A stretch of 11,371 bases of DNA from Candidatus Geocrenenecus sp. JGI 0000106-J15 (GCA_000405685.1 ASPF01000022.1:1-11371), one strand, 5' to 3'. Shown: positions 1-6,403, counted from the stretch's first letter. Made by a program: numbers and translations. Notes: generated by a model from the letters alone, not told the origin.

Positions 1-114
1 AAAGAGTTGCACCACCTAAGACATACTCCCACATATTTATTCTCTATTTATAATTAAATCATACATCTATAAAATTGTTTATTACTCCTACCCGTTAATC
101 CTATCTACACTCTG

Positions 115-468
115 GATTCTGTCAACCAAGTAAGACTCGATGCTGAGTTTTATTATTATGTCTCATCAAATGCTACACCCCTCCTAAACCTCTTCTCGGT
201 AGAGAATATCCTTAAGAATCTATGGGTCATCTCCTAACACTTTCTCCTAGAAGCATATGTAATATGGTCTCTCTCAGACAGGTCTCTAAGACTTAAACCA
301 GCAATATAAAGCATAACTGCATATGCTTTCTCATCTAAAGGATATTTGTTGAACTTAAACAGCCTAGATACCTTATCAAGTATATAATCTAATACATGCA
401 TAAGAGAATAGAATAGAAACCTGGCCATAGACATAAAAAGAAAAACTTAAGTAAAAGTTGACAGGATC
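115..468 (-). mobile_element. Internally deleted IS derivative (MITE-like) with DDE transposase N-terminus
   Basis: A 354-bp element bounded by imperfect inverted ends: GATTCTGTCAAC at 115 and its complement GTTGACAGGATC at 457-468. Read on the minus strand, the coding part starts at ATG 434 or 428 and gives a transposase N-terminus. After a stop at 234-236 it continues as RFLRIFSTEKRFRRG and then FDET, the first catalytic Asp region. Everything between that point and the right end is missing. The decayed copy at 9131-9820 has the same order (YASR, RFSKIFSVEKRF, LDET), which identifies the fragment. The right end is almost identical to that at 3577. No clear target-site duplication is visible. 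The family is probably an IS6/IS240-like DDE group, but that assignment is tentative. Confidence 0.7.
234..434 (-). pseudogene. Transposase N-terminal fragment (broken)
   Basis: This 66-residue open stretch holds the N-terminal domain of the IS transposase, with YAVMLYIAGLSLRDLSER near residues 38-55. That matches the GLSLRNLSERYYI stretch of the copy at 9131-9820. An in-frame stop follows ASRRKC. Homology then resumes for about 25 codons to the first catalytic DET motif at about 165, where three TAA stops follow. It cannot make an active transposase. Confidence 0.7.
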
Positions 469-485
469 AACTTTATGAGGAAAAG

Positions 486-494
486 GCTTAAATT
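486..494 (+). promoter_or_regulatory. TATA-like box of the mntA-hepT operon
   Basis: GGCTTAAAT lies with its centre about 30 bases before the ATG at 521, preceded by a purine-rich stretch usable as a BRE. The spacing suggests a transcript that starts within a few bases of the ATG. It lies just outside the IS-derived element ending at 468. Confidence 0.45.
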
Positions 495-520
495 CAAAGG
501 CCACCGTCAATGATTGAAAT

Positions 521-856
521 ATGAGCATTAAAATTGAGATTCAAAATCTGCCAGAGGAGTTGAGGAAGAAGTGGGTGGAGGAGAAGCTGGCAGAGATCTG
601 TAAAAAGAATGACATAGTCTTTATGGCTATCTTCGGCTCCTTCGTCAAGGGAAAGCAAAAAAGAGGGAGCGATATAGATATAGCGATCGAATTTGAGCGA
701 GGCAGCAAGAAGAGCCTCCTCGATTTAGTTAGGATAGAAAATGAGTTGAGGAGAGTGTTCAAAAGGAAAGTCGACCTCGGAGTTTTCAGCAGTCTGAATC
801 CCTACATAATAGATGAGGTAAAAAAGGAAATGCGAATTATTTATGAGAAGAGATAG
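521..856 (+). CDS. mntA: MntA-type minimal nucleotidyltransferase, antitoxin of an MNT/HEPN pair
   Basis: A 111-residue minimal nucleotidyltransferase of the MNT family. The catalytic signature GSx10DxD is complete: G39-S40, ten residues, then D51-I-D53. A third acidic metal ligand is probably D85 in KRKVDLG. In studied systems MntA neutralises its HEPN partner by transferring AMP from ATP to the tyrosine of the toxin's RX4HXY motif. Here the partner gene follows directly and overlaps by 14 bases, as expected for an operon with translational coupling. The length is normal for the family and the start sits right after a TATA-like box. Family assignment is firm. The AMP-transfer role is inferred from characterised homologues. 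Confidence 0.9.
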   Translation: MSIKIEIQNLPEELRKKWVEEKLAEICKKNDIVFMAIFGSFVKGKQKRGSDIDIAIEFERGSKKSLLDLVRIENELRRVFKRKVDLGVFSSLNPYIIDEVKKEMRIIYEKR

Positions 857-1184
857 GGCTTACCTAAAACACATCCTAGAGGCAATAACAAACATAGAGA
901 AATTTGTAGAAGGCTTAACCAAAGAAGGATTTTTTGAGAATGTTGAGAAGCAATACGCTGTCTTAAGAGGGCTTGAGATAATCGGCGAAGCAACGAAGAA
1001 TTTAAGCAAAGATTTAAAAGTAAAGTACCGTGAAATCCCTTGGAGAGATATCGCTGGTATGAGAGACAAGTTAATCCACGAATACTTTGGTGTGGACCTA
1101 GAACTGGTTTGGGTAACCATCGAAGACAAACTCCCAGAATTTAAAAAGCAGATCCTCAAAATACTAAAAGAAATCGAGGACTAA
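843..1184 (+). CDS. hepT: HepT-type HEPN ribonuclease toxin (DUF86)
   Basis: A 113-residue all-helical HEPN-domain protein of the DUF86/HepT type. The active-site motif RX4HXY is intact: R74, H79 and Y81 in MRDKLIHEYF. GLEIIGEATKNLS (about 43-55) and WRDIAGMRDKLIH (about 67-79) are typical of the family. HEPN toxins of this class dimerise and cut RNA, and Y81 would be the residue modified by MntA. The ATG at 843 lies inside the end of mntA (14-base overlap), so the two are translated from one message. No residue needed for activity appears missing, so this module may be functional. Confidence 0.92.
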   Translation: MRRDRAYLKHILEAITNIEKFVEGLTKEGFFENVEKQYAVLRGLEIIGEATKNLSKDLKVKYREIPWRDIAGMRDKLIHEYFGVDLELVWVTIEDKLPEFKKQILKILKEIED

Positions 1185-1202
1185 ACACAAAAACTCAAAA
1201 AG

Positions 1203-1295
1203 GGATTAAAGCCCCATTTGAGGAAAGAGGACATCACCGCTGCTCTGAAATATGCAGTCGAAGTTCTGAGAGAGTTCACCCATTACTATGAGTAA
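1203..1295 (+). pseudogene. C-terminal stump of a DUF433-type antitoxin
   Basis: About 30 codons, in frame with but after the hepT stop, read PHLRKEDITAALKYAVEVL followed by REFTHYYE and a TAA at 1293. The pattern 'PHL..EDI.AAL.YA.EVL' is the C-terminal end of DUF433 antitoxins, small HTH proteins usually paired with a PIN-like (DUF5615) toxin. There is no ATG, GTG or TTG start upstream in this frame and no toxin gene follows. It therefore looks like the remains of a second toxin-antitoxin module, cut away when the MNT/HEPN operon or a deletion arrived. The identification rests on recalled family consensus. Confidence 0.6.
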
Positions 1296-1386
1296 GCTCT
1301 TAGAGAAGACCTATAAGCTCTGTTACAAATCTTAATTTAGAATTGTTTGGAGAAGATGTGACAAGCATCATCCTATGTTTTCTTTG

Positions 1387-1812
1387 CTACCAGTATTCTG
1401 GTTTTTCGCTTCCATGTAGTTTGCTTGAGTCTCTAAACTTCCATAAACCTTTCAACGGGGAATCTATGATTATGTTGAGCGCTTCTATCGCAGCATCGCT
1501 TAAGAGTACTTCCCTCTCTATCTCAGATATGACTAGGTTTGATGTGCATTTAGAGCTCTCATCTCCAGCAACCACTATTATCTCGACACTATCTTCGATA
1601 CAGTACATCTTAACTGGACCTCCAGCCGTATCATAACTTTTAACCCTAGCTCCTTTAGGTAGTTTAGGCCAGACCTCAAGCTCTTCCGCAAGCCTAACTG
1701 GTAGAATGCATTCTGGCTTCTCGGTTTCATAGCCTGCATTTAAGAGGGCTGCCGTGGTAACCTCCCTGCCTGTCTGCAAGCTTCTAAGCTTCACTCTTAC
1801 TCTTACACCCAT
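1387..1812 (-). CDS. Retropepsin-like fold protein (clan AA aspartic protease relative), catalytic Asp missing
   Basis: A 141-residue protein. Residues 22-29, ALLNAGYE, sit where clan AA aspartic proteases have a hydrophobic-hydrophobic-D-T/S-G motif (as in ALLDTGFS). The C-terminal part, EVLLSDAAIEALNI (101-114), matches the second hydrophobic-loop element of the fold. The usual catalytic Asp is Asn here and the following Thr/Ser is Ala. A second DTAGG occurs at 61-65 but is not in the expected fold position. It may therefore be a non-proteolytic member, perhaps a binding or regulatory protein. The ATG at 1812 lies inside the small upstream frame, suggesting coupled translation. The start MGVRVRVKLR fits a first beta strand. 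I recall similar short proteins in crenarchaea but no known role. Confidence 0.65.
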   Translation of the reverse strand: MGVRVRVKLRSLQTGREVTTAALLNAGYETEKPECILPVRLAEELEVWPKLPKGARVKSYDTAGGPVKMYCIEDSVEIIVVAGDESSKCTSNLVISEIEREVLLSDAAIEALNIIIDSPLKGLWKFRDSSKLHGSEKPEYW

Positions 1813-1909
1813 GGGTCATCTTCCTCTTAACACTTGCTTCAATTATACGACCTATCCTAGGAATTTTTTCAATTTCCCGGACCCTGCCAACCCTCAACCT
1901 AACCTTCAT
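1784..1909 (-). CDS. Possible small basic protein overlapping the retropepsin-like gene
   Basis: A 41-codon frame from ATG 1909, beginning MKVRLRVGRVREIEKIPRIG. It is rich in Arg/Lys and beta-strand-like. It overlaps the first 29 bases of the next gene in another frame and ends at the TAG at 1784-1786. Upstream are a GGGAG ribosome-binding-like sequence (1920-1924) and a TATA-like box (CTTTATCT, 1949-1956), so this is the probable first gene of the transcript. I do not recognise the product. It could be a real leader gene, or a frame-shifted N-terminal extension of the retropepsin-like protein. Confidence 0.45.
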   Translation of the reverse strand: MKVRLRVGRVREIEKIPRIGRIIEASVKRKMTHGCKSKSEA

Positions 1910-1948
1910 AAAGATTCTACTCCCAAGAATTGATCATCTTTGACTCTA

Positions 1949-1956
1949 AGATAAAG
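1949..1956 (-). promoter_or_regulatory. TATA-like box for the retropepsin-like operon
   Basis: CTTTATCT on the minus strand is preceded by GAAA. It is about 43 bases before the ATG at 1909, which would give a leader of about 17 bases containing GGGAG at 1920-1924. The arrangement favours the small frame at 1784-1909 as the first gene. Confidence 0.4.
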
Positions 1957-2521
1957 TTTCATAACCGACTCAACCATACAGCTGCCTCAAGAAACTTTTA
2001 CCTCAGATATGCTTCTCCCAAGAAGTAATAACCTATTGTTAGAGTGGAGATAAGACTTATTCAGCATACTTTTACTCCTGAAGCTTCTACTACAGTGTTC
2101 TTGCCATTAGTTTAAAGAGATGCATCGGACATTACCTAGAATATTTATCGATAAAAATCCCTAGAGAAGTCGCAGTTTAAGTGGATGCGGCCACACAATA
2201 TCTTGCTGGAGGGACTCAATAGTTTCGAGGCTAAGACCGGTACATGTACGGTTTAGCTTTCCTAAAGGGATACGTGACCATATAATACTAAACCCGAAGG
2301 TATACGTCTTAGACCGCAGCAACTCTCAATAAGTGCTTGAGCCTCCATCTAGGGAATATTCTTTCTTTTATCACTAATTAATATGCAAAGATGGTATATG
2401 CTTACATTAATATTATCTCACCTCTAAATACCTGCTAGCATAAGCATAGGCCAATAACCAGTAAGTTGTAGTCTCATGAGATGCAAGGAAAGGTTGAGCT
2501 GTAGAACTAGACGGTGAACGT
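1957..2521. other. Intergenic stretch with no recognised gene
   Basis: About 560 bases lie between the divergently oriented retropepsin-like operon and the acetyltransferase. I see short coding-like snatches, for example around 2255-2275 (FLKGYVT in one frame), but stops interrupt every frame within 20-30 codons. I found no tRNA cloverleaf, CRISPR-like repeat or strong hairpin. It is probably old decayed DNA, with the far right end carrying a relic IS terminus. Confidence 0.5.
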
Positions 2522-2552
2522 AAAGAAAAACATTAAGTAAAACTTGGCGGAC
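2522..2552 (-). repeat. Solo relic of an IS left end upstream of the acetyltransferase
   Basis: AAAGAAAAACATTAAGTAAA, then ACTTGGCGG, closely matches the left end of the element at 115-468 (AAAGAAAAACTTAAGTAAAA then GTTGACAGG at 437-464): about 25 of 29 positions agree, with one inserted base. In the reference element this segment lies between the transposase start and the terminal inverted repeat. Here no transposase is recognisable to its left. It may contribute the TATA-like ATTAAGTA that precedes the acetyltransferase. Confidence 0.45.
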
Positions 2553-2570
2553 TCGAAGATAATGAGGGAT
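2532..2570 (+). promoter_or_regulatory. Promoter and ribosome-binding site of the acetyltransferase gene
   Basis: A TATA-like ATTAAGTA at 2532-2539 would place the transcript start near 2561. GAGGGAT at 2564-2570 then gives a Shine-Dalgarno-like site with normal spacing to the ATG at 2577. A short led message is therefore more likely than a leaderless one. The promoter box lies inside the relic IS end. Confidence 0.4.
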
Positions 2571-2576
2571 GGATAA

Positions 2577-3065
2577 ATGATGATTCGCAGGTTATCGTCT
2601 TCTGACTTTGATTCTATACTGAAAGTTGTCAACGACGCAGCGCAGGCTTACAAAGGCATGATTCCAGACGATTTATGGAGAGAACCTTACATGTCAAGTG
2701 AGGAGCTGAGGCACGAGATTGACGCAGGCGTCGTATTCTATGGTTGGGTTGAAGATAATGCTCTACTCGGAGTGATGGGCATCCAGTCCGTCAAAGATGT
2801 TACGTTGATCCGGCATGCCTACGTACTACCAGAACATCAAAGAAGGGGGATCGGTGGAAAGCTACTAAAACATTTAATAGGCTTGGCTAAAACTTCTGAG
2901 ATCTTAGTGGGAACATGGGCGGCTGCAACTTGGGCTATCCGTTTCTATGAGAAGTATGGCTTCAAACTTGTGCCACCTGAAGAAAAGGATAAGCTTCTTC
3001 GAACATACTGGAATGTCCCTGAAAGGCAGATAGAAACCTCGGTGGTGTTAAGGCTTAGGAGATGA
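2577..3065 (+). CDS. GNAT-family N-acetyltransferase
   Basis: A 162-residue GNAT acetyltransferase, using acetyl-CoA to acetylate an amine on a small molecule or protein that cannot be identified here. The acetyl-CoA pyrophosphate-binding motif A, [RQ]xxGxG/A, is clear as QRRGIGGKLL (about 87-96), preceded by the beta-4 strand HAYVLPEH. The later IRFYEKYGFKLV (about 122-133) is the typical motif B helix-strand. The end, ERQIETSVVLRL, is a frequent closing strand in this subgroup. The length is normal and no catalytic region is missing. ATG 2577 and ATG 2580 are adjacent, and the Shine-Dalgarno-like GAGGGAT fits either. It overlaps by ATGA with the broken frame that follows. Confidence 0.9.
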   Translation: MMIRRLSSSDFDSILKVVNDAAQAYKGMIPDDLWREPYMSSEELRHEIDAGVVFYGWVEDNALLGVMGIQSVKDVTLIRHAYVLPEHQRRGIGGKLLKHLIGLAKTSEILVGTWAAATWAIRFYEKYGFKLVPPEEKDKLLRTYWNVPERQIETSVVLRLRR

Positions 3066-3190
3066 TGAGACGCGATATTGAAGAGCACCTGCTAGGCGGT
3101 TAAAAGCTCTGTGACATAAATCTCCAGAAGCTGGAAGGATACTTTGAGGAGCTCCTGAATAGATATCTTGATCCATTAAATCTACGGTAA
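3062..3190 (+). pseudogene. Broken small frame coupled to the acetyltransferase (ATGA overlap)
   Basis: An ATG at 3062 overlaps the TGA stop of the acetyltransferase as ATGA, the classic arrangement for coupled translation. It reads MMRRDIEEHLLGG and stops at 3101. The same frame then continues as KLCDINLQKLEGYFEELLNR and ends at TAA 3188-3190. A single stop thus interrupts an otherwise open 42-codon frame with helical, charged, coding-like character. I do not recognise the family. It is most simply the degraded start of a former second operon gene. Confidence 0.4.
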
Positions 3191-3396
3191 CTCTTTTAAT
3201 ATTAAGATCTTAGGAAGATTATGTTTATAGATGTATGAGAGAATCCACATTTTCAACAAGTATAGAAACAATCAAGAGAAGAAGATTTTCATCAATCTAT
3301 TTTTTCTTCAGTATATCTTTTGTTCTTAGGTAATATCATTATTTAAGGTTTTGAATCATAGTGGAAAAAGATATATCCAAGAGTCGAAATTACTAA

Positions 3397-3609
3397 TTGG
3401 TTAAATGTGTGAAAAATAAGAAGCTGCTTTATGTTATTATTGTCATAATCTTAGTTGGTGTGGTTGGTTTCTTATTTTTCCAACTCATATCTGTTCCTCG
3501 ACCTGAAAATACAAAAAGTTCGATATTTGAGCAATATCTTGCTAATCTGAGAAAACCAAGAAAATCTTCAGCACTTGATTCTGTCAGCCAAGTAAAGCCC
3601 TCTATTTAG
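3397..3609 (+). CDS. Short membrane-anchored protein, C-terminus supplied by IS DNA
   Basis: A 70-residue frame from TTG 3397. A GTG at 3409 would give MKNKKLLYVIIVIILV. A TATA-like AGATATAT at 3369-3376 is about 24 bases before the TTG. Residues about 10-32 form one strongly hydrophobic helix after a Lys-rich N-terminus (type II anchor or uncleaved signal), followed by a polar outside segment PRPENTKSS. From codon 60 on (LDSVSQVKPSI) the sequence is the terminal end of the decayed IS at 3577. The original protein was therefore probably longer and has been truncated by insertion. Function unknown. It may be non-functional. Confidence 0.45.
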   Translation: MVKCVKNKKLLYVIIVIILVGVVGFLFFQLISVPRPENTKSSIFEQYLANLRKPRKSSALDSVSQVKPSI

Positions 3610-3900
3610 TTTCTGCTGTTATGTCTAGATTTCTAGTCATCGTTATAGTTGATGCATAGTCTTCTATCGGCTTAACATTCCGACAATCTATAGTATTATA
3701 AAACCTCCTAGTTCTCTGTTTTATGTATCGTGAGAACTTCTCAACAATATTCCTTTCATAAAATTTCAAGAGACTTCAGATACGCTTAATCAGTATATGA
3801 ATTCCTTATAAGTATACTAGTGAGCTGCCTGTATAACCTTTCCGGCTACCTAGTATTTCAATACATTCATCTAAGTAATCTTCTTAGAGATCTTCCCGAA
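3577..3900 (-). mobile_element. Decayed IS, right end and transposase C-terminal half
   Basis: The end at 3577 reads GATTCTGTCAGCCAAGTAA, differing in one base from the end at 115. Read on the minus strand, the frame from about 3900 to the stop at 3602-3604 contains the catalytic Glu region RNIVEKF and then YIKQRTRRFYNTI. These match RNIVERFF and LKQMTQRFYNNI of the copy at 9131-9820. Three in-frame stops interrupt the upstream part (DECIEILGSRKGYTGSSLVYL, stop, GIHILIKRI, stop). The left half of the element is absent. It belongs to the same IS group but is a divergent member. Confidence 0.65.
3602..3757 (-). pseudogene. Transposase C-terminal fragment
   Basis: About 51 codons without a stop, starting at ERNIVEKFSRYIKQRTRRFY and ending ITAETK before TAG at 3602-3604. 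The NIVE Glu corresponds to the third catalytic acid of the DDE triad in the related copy. There is no start codon in place and no N-terminal domain. It is a fragment only. Confidence 0.6.
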
Positions 3901-4021
3901 ATAGTTGCTACTATGCTGGCACTATGCTCTCTGAAGGGGCTTCTGATAAGCTAGCTTTTTACAGTAAAGAACTAGCTAAAACATTGACTATCTCAGATAT
4001 ATTATTAACGATTACCGGCTT

Positions 4022-4879
4022 TCATGGACATCTGCAGAAAAAGAGTATAATGACGACGAGACCGCTAATTAATGATAATAGAATAAGTATGCCATACATT
4101 TTCAAGACGCGTACTAGATATGTCGCTGAAAGGAACAATCTATTGATAAGTCTAGCTAAACTTCTATATCTCACCCTTAGTAATAGTGATATCCATTGTA
4201 TACTTTCGTCGAGAGGTTTCGTCATAATTCTCTTAAAGAGGATTCTATAATGTTCTGAATTATACTTATCAGATCTGGCCGCGTCAGATATAATGTATGC
4301 AGTCAATACTGCTACTTCATTTGAGATCTTATCCTTCCGGTAAGCTGACTTCAAAGTGTCAAGCATTCTCCGTAATAGTTCTTGAATGTCTAGCATCGGG
4401 TTCCTGTGAGATTGAGCGGATAGAACAATTATACGACATGCTCTAGCCAAAGCTCTACTGAAAACATTAGCTAGATTGCTATCACCATCGCATGCCTCAC
4501 TCGTTCTTGCATATTCAAAGATTCTTTGAATAAACAAACCTTCTAATCTTTCTATTTGCTCATCTGTCATGCTCTGGTACAAGTATACAGTAAGTCTTCC
4601 TATAGGCGTCAATCTATAGTATACTCGACGTTGATTTTTATCAGCTATTCTCTCTACAAGCTTCATGTTTACAAGACTTTTCAGAATATTATAGACGGAT
4701 GTGCGTCCACCATATCGTTGTTCAATATAGTGTGATGGTACGTCTCTACTCCTATTCTCTATGAAGTACTGAGTCATTATCTGCAGGACTTGCAGCTGAG
4801 CTCTAGTTAATCCTCTGAGCAGTCTATTCAGAACATCAGTAGGAATTTCGCTCGACATCTCCCATAATATGTTTATCAT
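4022..4879 (-). CDS. Winged-helix transcriptional regulator with C-terminal membrane helix
   Basis: Up to 285 residues. Residues about 25-100 form a winged-helix domain: an initial helix LTRAQLQVLQIMTQYF, recognition helix region RTSVYNILKSLVNMKLVERI (59-78), and wing NQRRVYYRLTPIGR (82-95). This resembles PadR/ArsR/MarR-like archaeal regulators. A long helical middle (100-255) follows. Residues 261-281, YGILILLSLISGLVVIILFF, form one transmembrane helix, so the protein is probably tethered to the membrane with the DNA-binding end in the cytoplasm. The longest start (ATG 4879) leaves 15 bases to the divergent gene. ATG 4858 (MSSEIPTDVL), about 31 bases from a TATA-like ATTTATTA (4886-4893), is the more likely start. 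It probably controls itself and the divergent gene. The membrane end suggests sensing an envelope signal. Confidence 0.75.
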   Translation of the reverse strand: MINILWEMSSEIPTDVLNRLLRGLTRAQLQVLQIMTQYFIENRSRDVPSHYIEQRYGGRTSVYNILKSLVNMKLVERIADKNQRRVYYRLTPIGRLTVYLYQSMTDEQIERLEGLFIQRIFEYARTSEACDGDSNLANVFSRALARACRIIVLSAQSHRNPMLDIQELLRRMLDTLKSAYRKDKISNEVAVLTAYIISDAARSDKYNSEHYRILFKRIMTKPLDESIQWISLLLRVRYRSLARLINRLFLSATYLVRVLKMYGILILLSLISGLVVIILFFCRCP

Positions 4880-4894
4880 TCATGGTAATAAATC

Positions 4895-6403
4895 TTGGAC
4901 TCTATAGTGAAAATGGCGACCCTATGTCGAAAATGGATTAACATCCGCTACTTAACTCACGTAGTAACTCATGGAAAATATATTCACGAGCTCAATAAAT
5001 TAAATAGCGACATGATGTCTGGAAGCTCTAACAACTCAAAAGATAGAACGAAGAACGTTAAGCTCATCCTTAAGAAGGTTGATGCAAACGTTGAGAATAA
5101 ACCCTCTATTTCCGTTCAAATCTATAGGGAAGACGGACACAACATACTAGGTAGTCTATGGATAAGCAGTAAGGACGAGCATCTACCAGGTAAAAAGATT
5201 ATGGATACATATAGAATGGTTAAGAGGTTCATAAATCATTCAGACCCTAAAGGCTCAGGCTTTATCTATAGATTACAAGAGAGTGAATTTAATGAGGATA
5301 GTATAGCGGCTATCAAGCAAGTTTTCCAAGAAGGTATTGGATATCTCGATGCCGTGAAGATAGCTGTTACGACCGAAGAGGTATTTCTTGTGAAACGTCT
5401 TAGGGAAATAGGGCTTAGGTTCTTATGGAAGATATACAAGGAAGATTCTTGGCTTGACCTATTCTTTGGAGAGAAAGGAGTCATAGTCAACATAATTGAT
5501 GATAGTAGTAAAGAAAAGCTGGAAGATCTTAAGTCAAGGTTTAAGAAATATCGGGTCTACTGGATTAAATCGAGTGACGTCCGTAAAGCACCAATCGCTC
5601 TAGCAGAGCAAATTGCTAGAATTGTTCTTAGAGAAGAAGTACGTCCAAATGGTACATTTTTAACAATTGATGGTATCGAGAAATACCTCAGCCATAACAT
5701 TTTCAAAATATTAATAATATGTAGGGTAAGCAGGAGCCCTCGGCATATGAAGTCTGCTAAAGTATTCCTTAAGACTATCGATGGATATGTGAGCATCGGA
5801 GAACTCAAGTTATCTGGAGAGTCCTTCGGGATGCAGCTTGTAGACATGCTTCATAATGCGCGGCTATATTATAGTTACAAGATAGGAGACTATAGAAAAA
5901 TATATGTACAGCTGCTTAGAGATTGTGAAGCTATTATATACGCTGAAGTCGTACCTAGAAAAACATTCAAAATGATCACGTGGGGGCAGATCCCTGAAGA
6001 AGCAAAAGCGGCGGCTCCCACACAGACCGGTCAACAACTCGAGAAATCTAAGAAGGAAGAAACCTCACCGGATAGTACTACTGAAAGAAAAAGTGAGGAG
6101 AAGAAAAGGATGGAGCTCATTGACGAGGAGCTCTTAAGAAAAATTATTTCTAAAGCAGCCCAGTTTCTTAGAGATGATGTTAGAGTTAAGCTAGAGTCAA
6201 TTCCACTGGAAATAATAAGAATCTTTATCGAAAAATTCGTCTACAGAATAGAACCGATAAGTGATGAAGAACTTGAAAAACTAACCTCATACGGATTAGT
6301 TGGCAGGAAAAGAAAGAGGACACTAATCGGCAGAATAGTGAAGAAAGCACTAAAAGAAATCATTGGAGAACTTAGACCAAAAGACAATGAGCTAATAAAC
6401 TAA
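4895..6403 (+). CDS. Large soluble protein of unknown function, divergent from the membrane-tethered regulator
   Basis: Up to 502 residues from TTG 4895. The first 39 codons look non-coding, and ATG 5012 lies about 32 bases after a TATA-like AAAATATA (4976-4983), so the real product is probably about 463 residues. No signal peptide or membrane helix is present. I see an alpha/beta N-terminal part (about 54-365 of the long form), with GEKGVIVNIIDD (193-204) followed by KYRVYWIKSSDVRKAP (218-233). A charged, disordered Lys/Glu/Thr/Ser linker (about 366-405) comes next, then a basic helical C-terminal domain (406-500). The VIVNI...D...KYRVYWI order faintly recalls Vsr/DUF559-like nuclease folds, but key residues are not convincing. 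I do not recognise the family. Shared control with the divergent regulator is likely. Confidence 0.7.
   Translation: MDSIVKMATLCRKWINIRYLTHVVTHGKYIHELNKLNSDMMSGSSNNSKDRTKNVKLILKKVDANVENKPSISVQIYREDGHNILGSLWISSKDEHLPGKKIMDTYRMVKRFINHSDPKGSGFIYRLQESEFNEDSIAAIKQVFQEGIGYLDAVKIAVTTEEVFLVKRLREIGLRFLWKIYKEDSWLDLFFGEKGVIVNIIDDSSKEKLEDLKSRFKKYRVYWIKSSDVRKAPIALAEQIARIVLREEVRPNGTFLTIDGIEKYLSHNIFKILIICRVSRSPRHMKSAKVFLKTIDGYVSIGELKLSGESFGMQLVDMLHNARLYYSYKIGDYRKIYVQLLRDCEAIIYAEVVPRKTFKMITWGQIPEEAKAAAPTQTGQQLEKSKKEETSPDSTTERKSEEKKRMELIDEELLRKIISKAAQFLRDDVRVKLESIPLEIIRIFIEKFVYRIEPISDEELEKLTSYGLVGRKRKRTLIGRIVKKALKEIIGELRPKDNELIN

Noticed and set aside
1..114. Possible IS5-like end (ACCACCTAAGACATAC near the window start)
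   Set aside because: Only about nine bases resemble the terminal sequence at 10365, too few to support an element.
1343..1636. 97-codon plus-strand frame
   Set aside because: It lies antisense to the retropepsin-like gene, whose frame has family-like features. Its protein looks like a low-quality shadow rich in Ser and Leu.
2150..2340. Possible tRNA or decayed TnpB-like gene in the long gap
   Set aside because: No cloverleaf or T-loop sequence is present, and short protein-like snatches do not join into a recognisable motif order.
2577..2621. C/D-box-like pattern: ATGATGA followed by CTGA at about 2600 and CTGA at about 2618
   Set aside because: The spacing between the would-be C' and D boxes is too short for a guide, and the boxes fall on the start codons of a clear acetyltransferase gene. 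Chance is the better explanation.
3062..3160. Second ATGATGA that could be a C box of a small guide RNA
   Set aside because: The nearest downstream CTGA is about 90 bases away, beyond the usual 50-70 base length, and no C'/D' pair is visible.
3924..4250. 108-codon plus-strand frame
   Set aside because: It overlaps the membrane helix and helical region of the winged-helix regulator on the other strand, and has no domain of its own.
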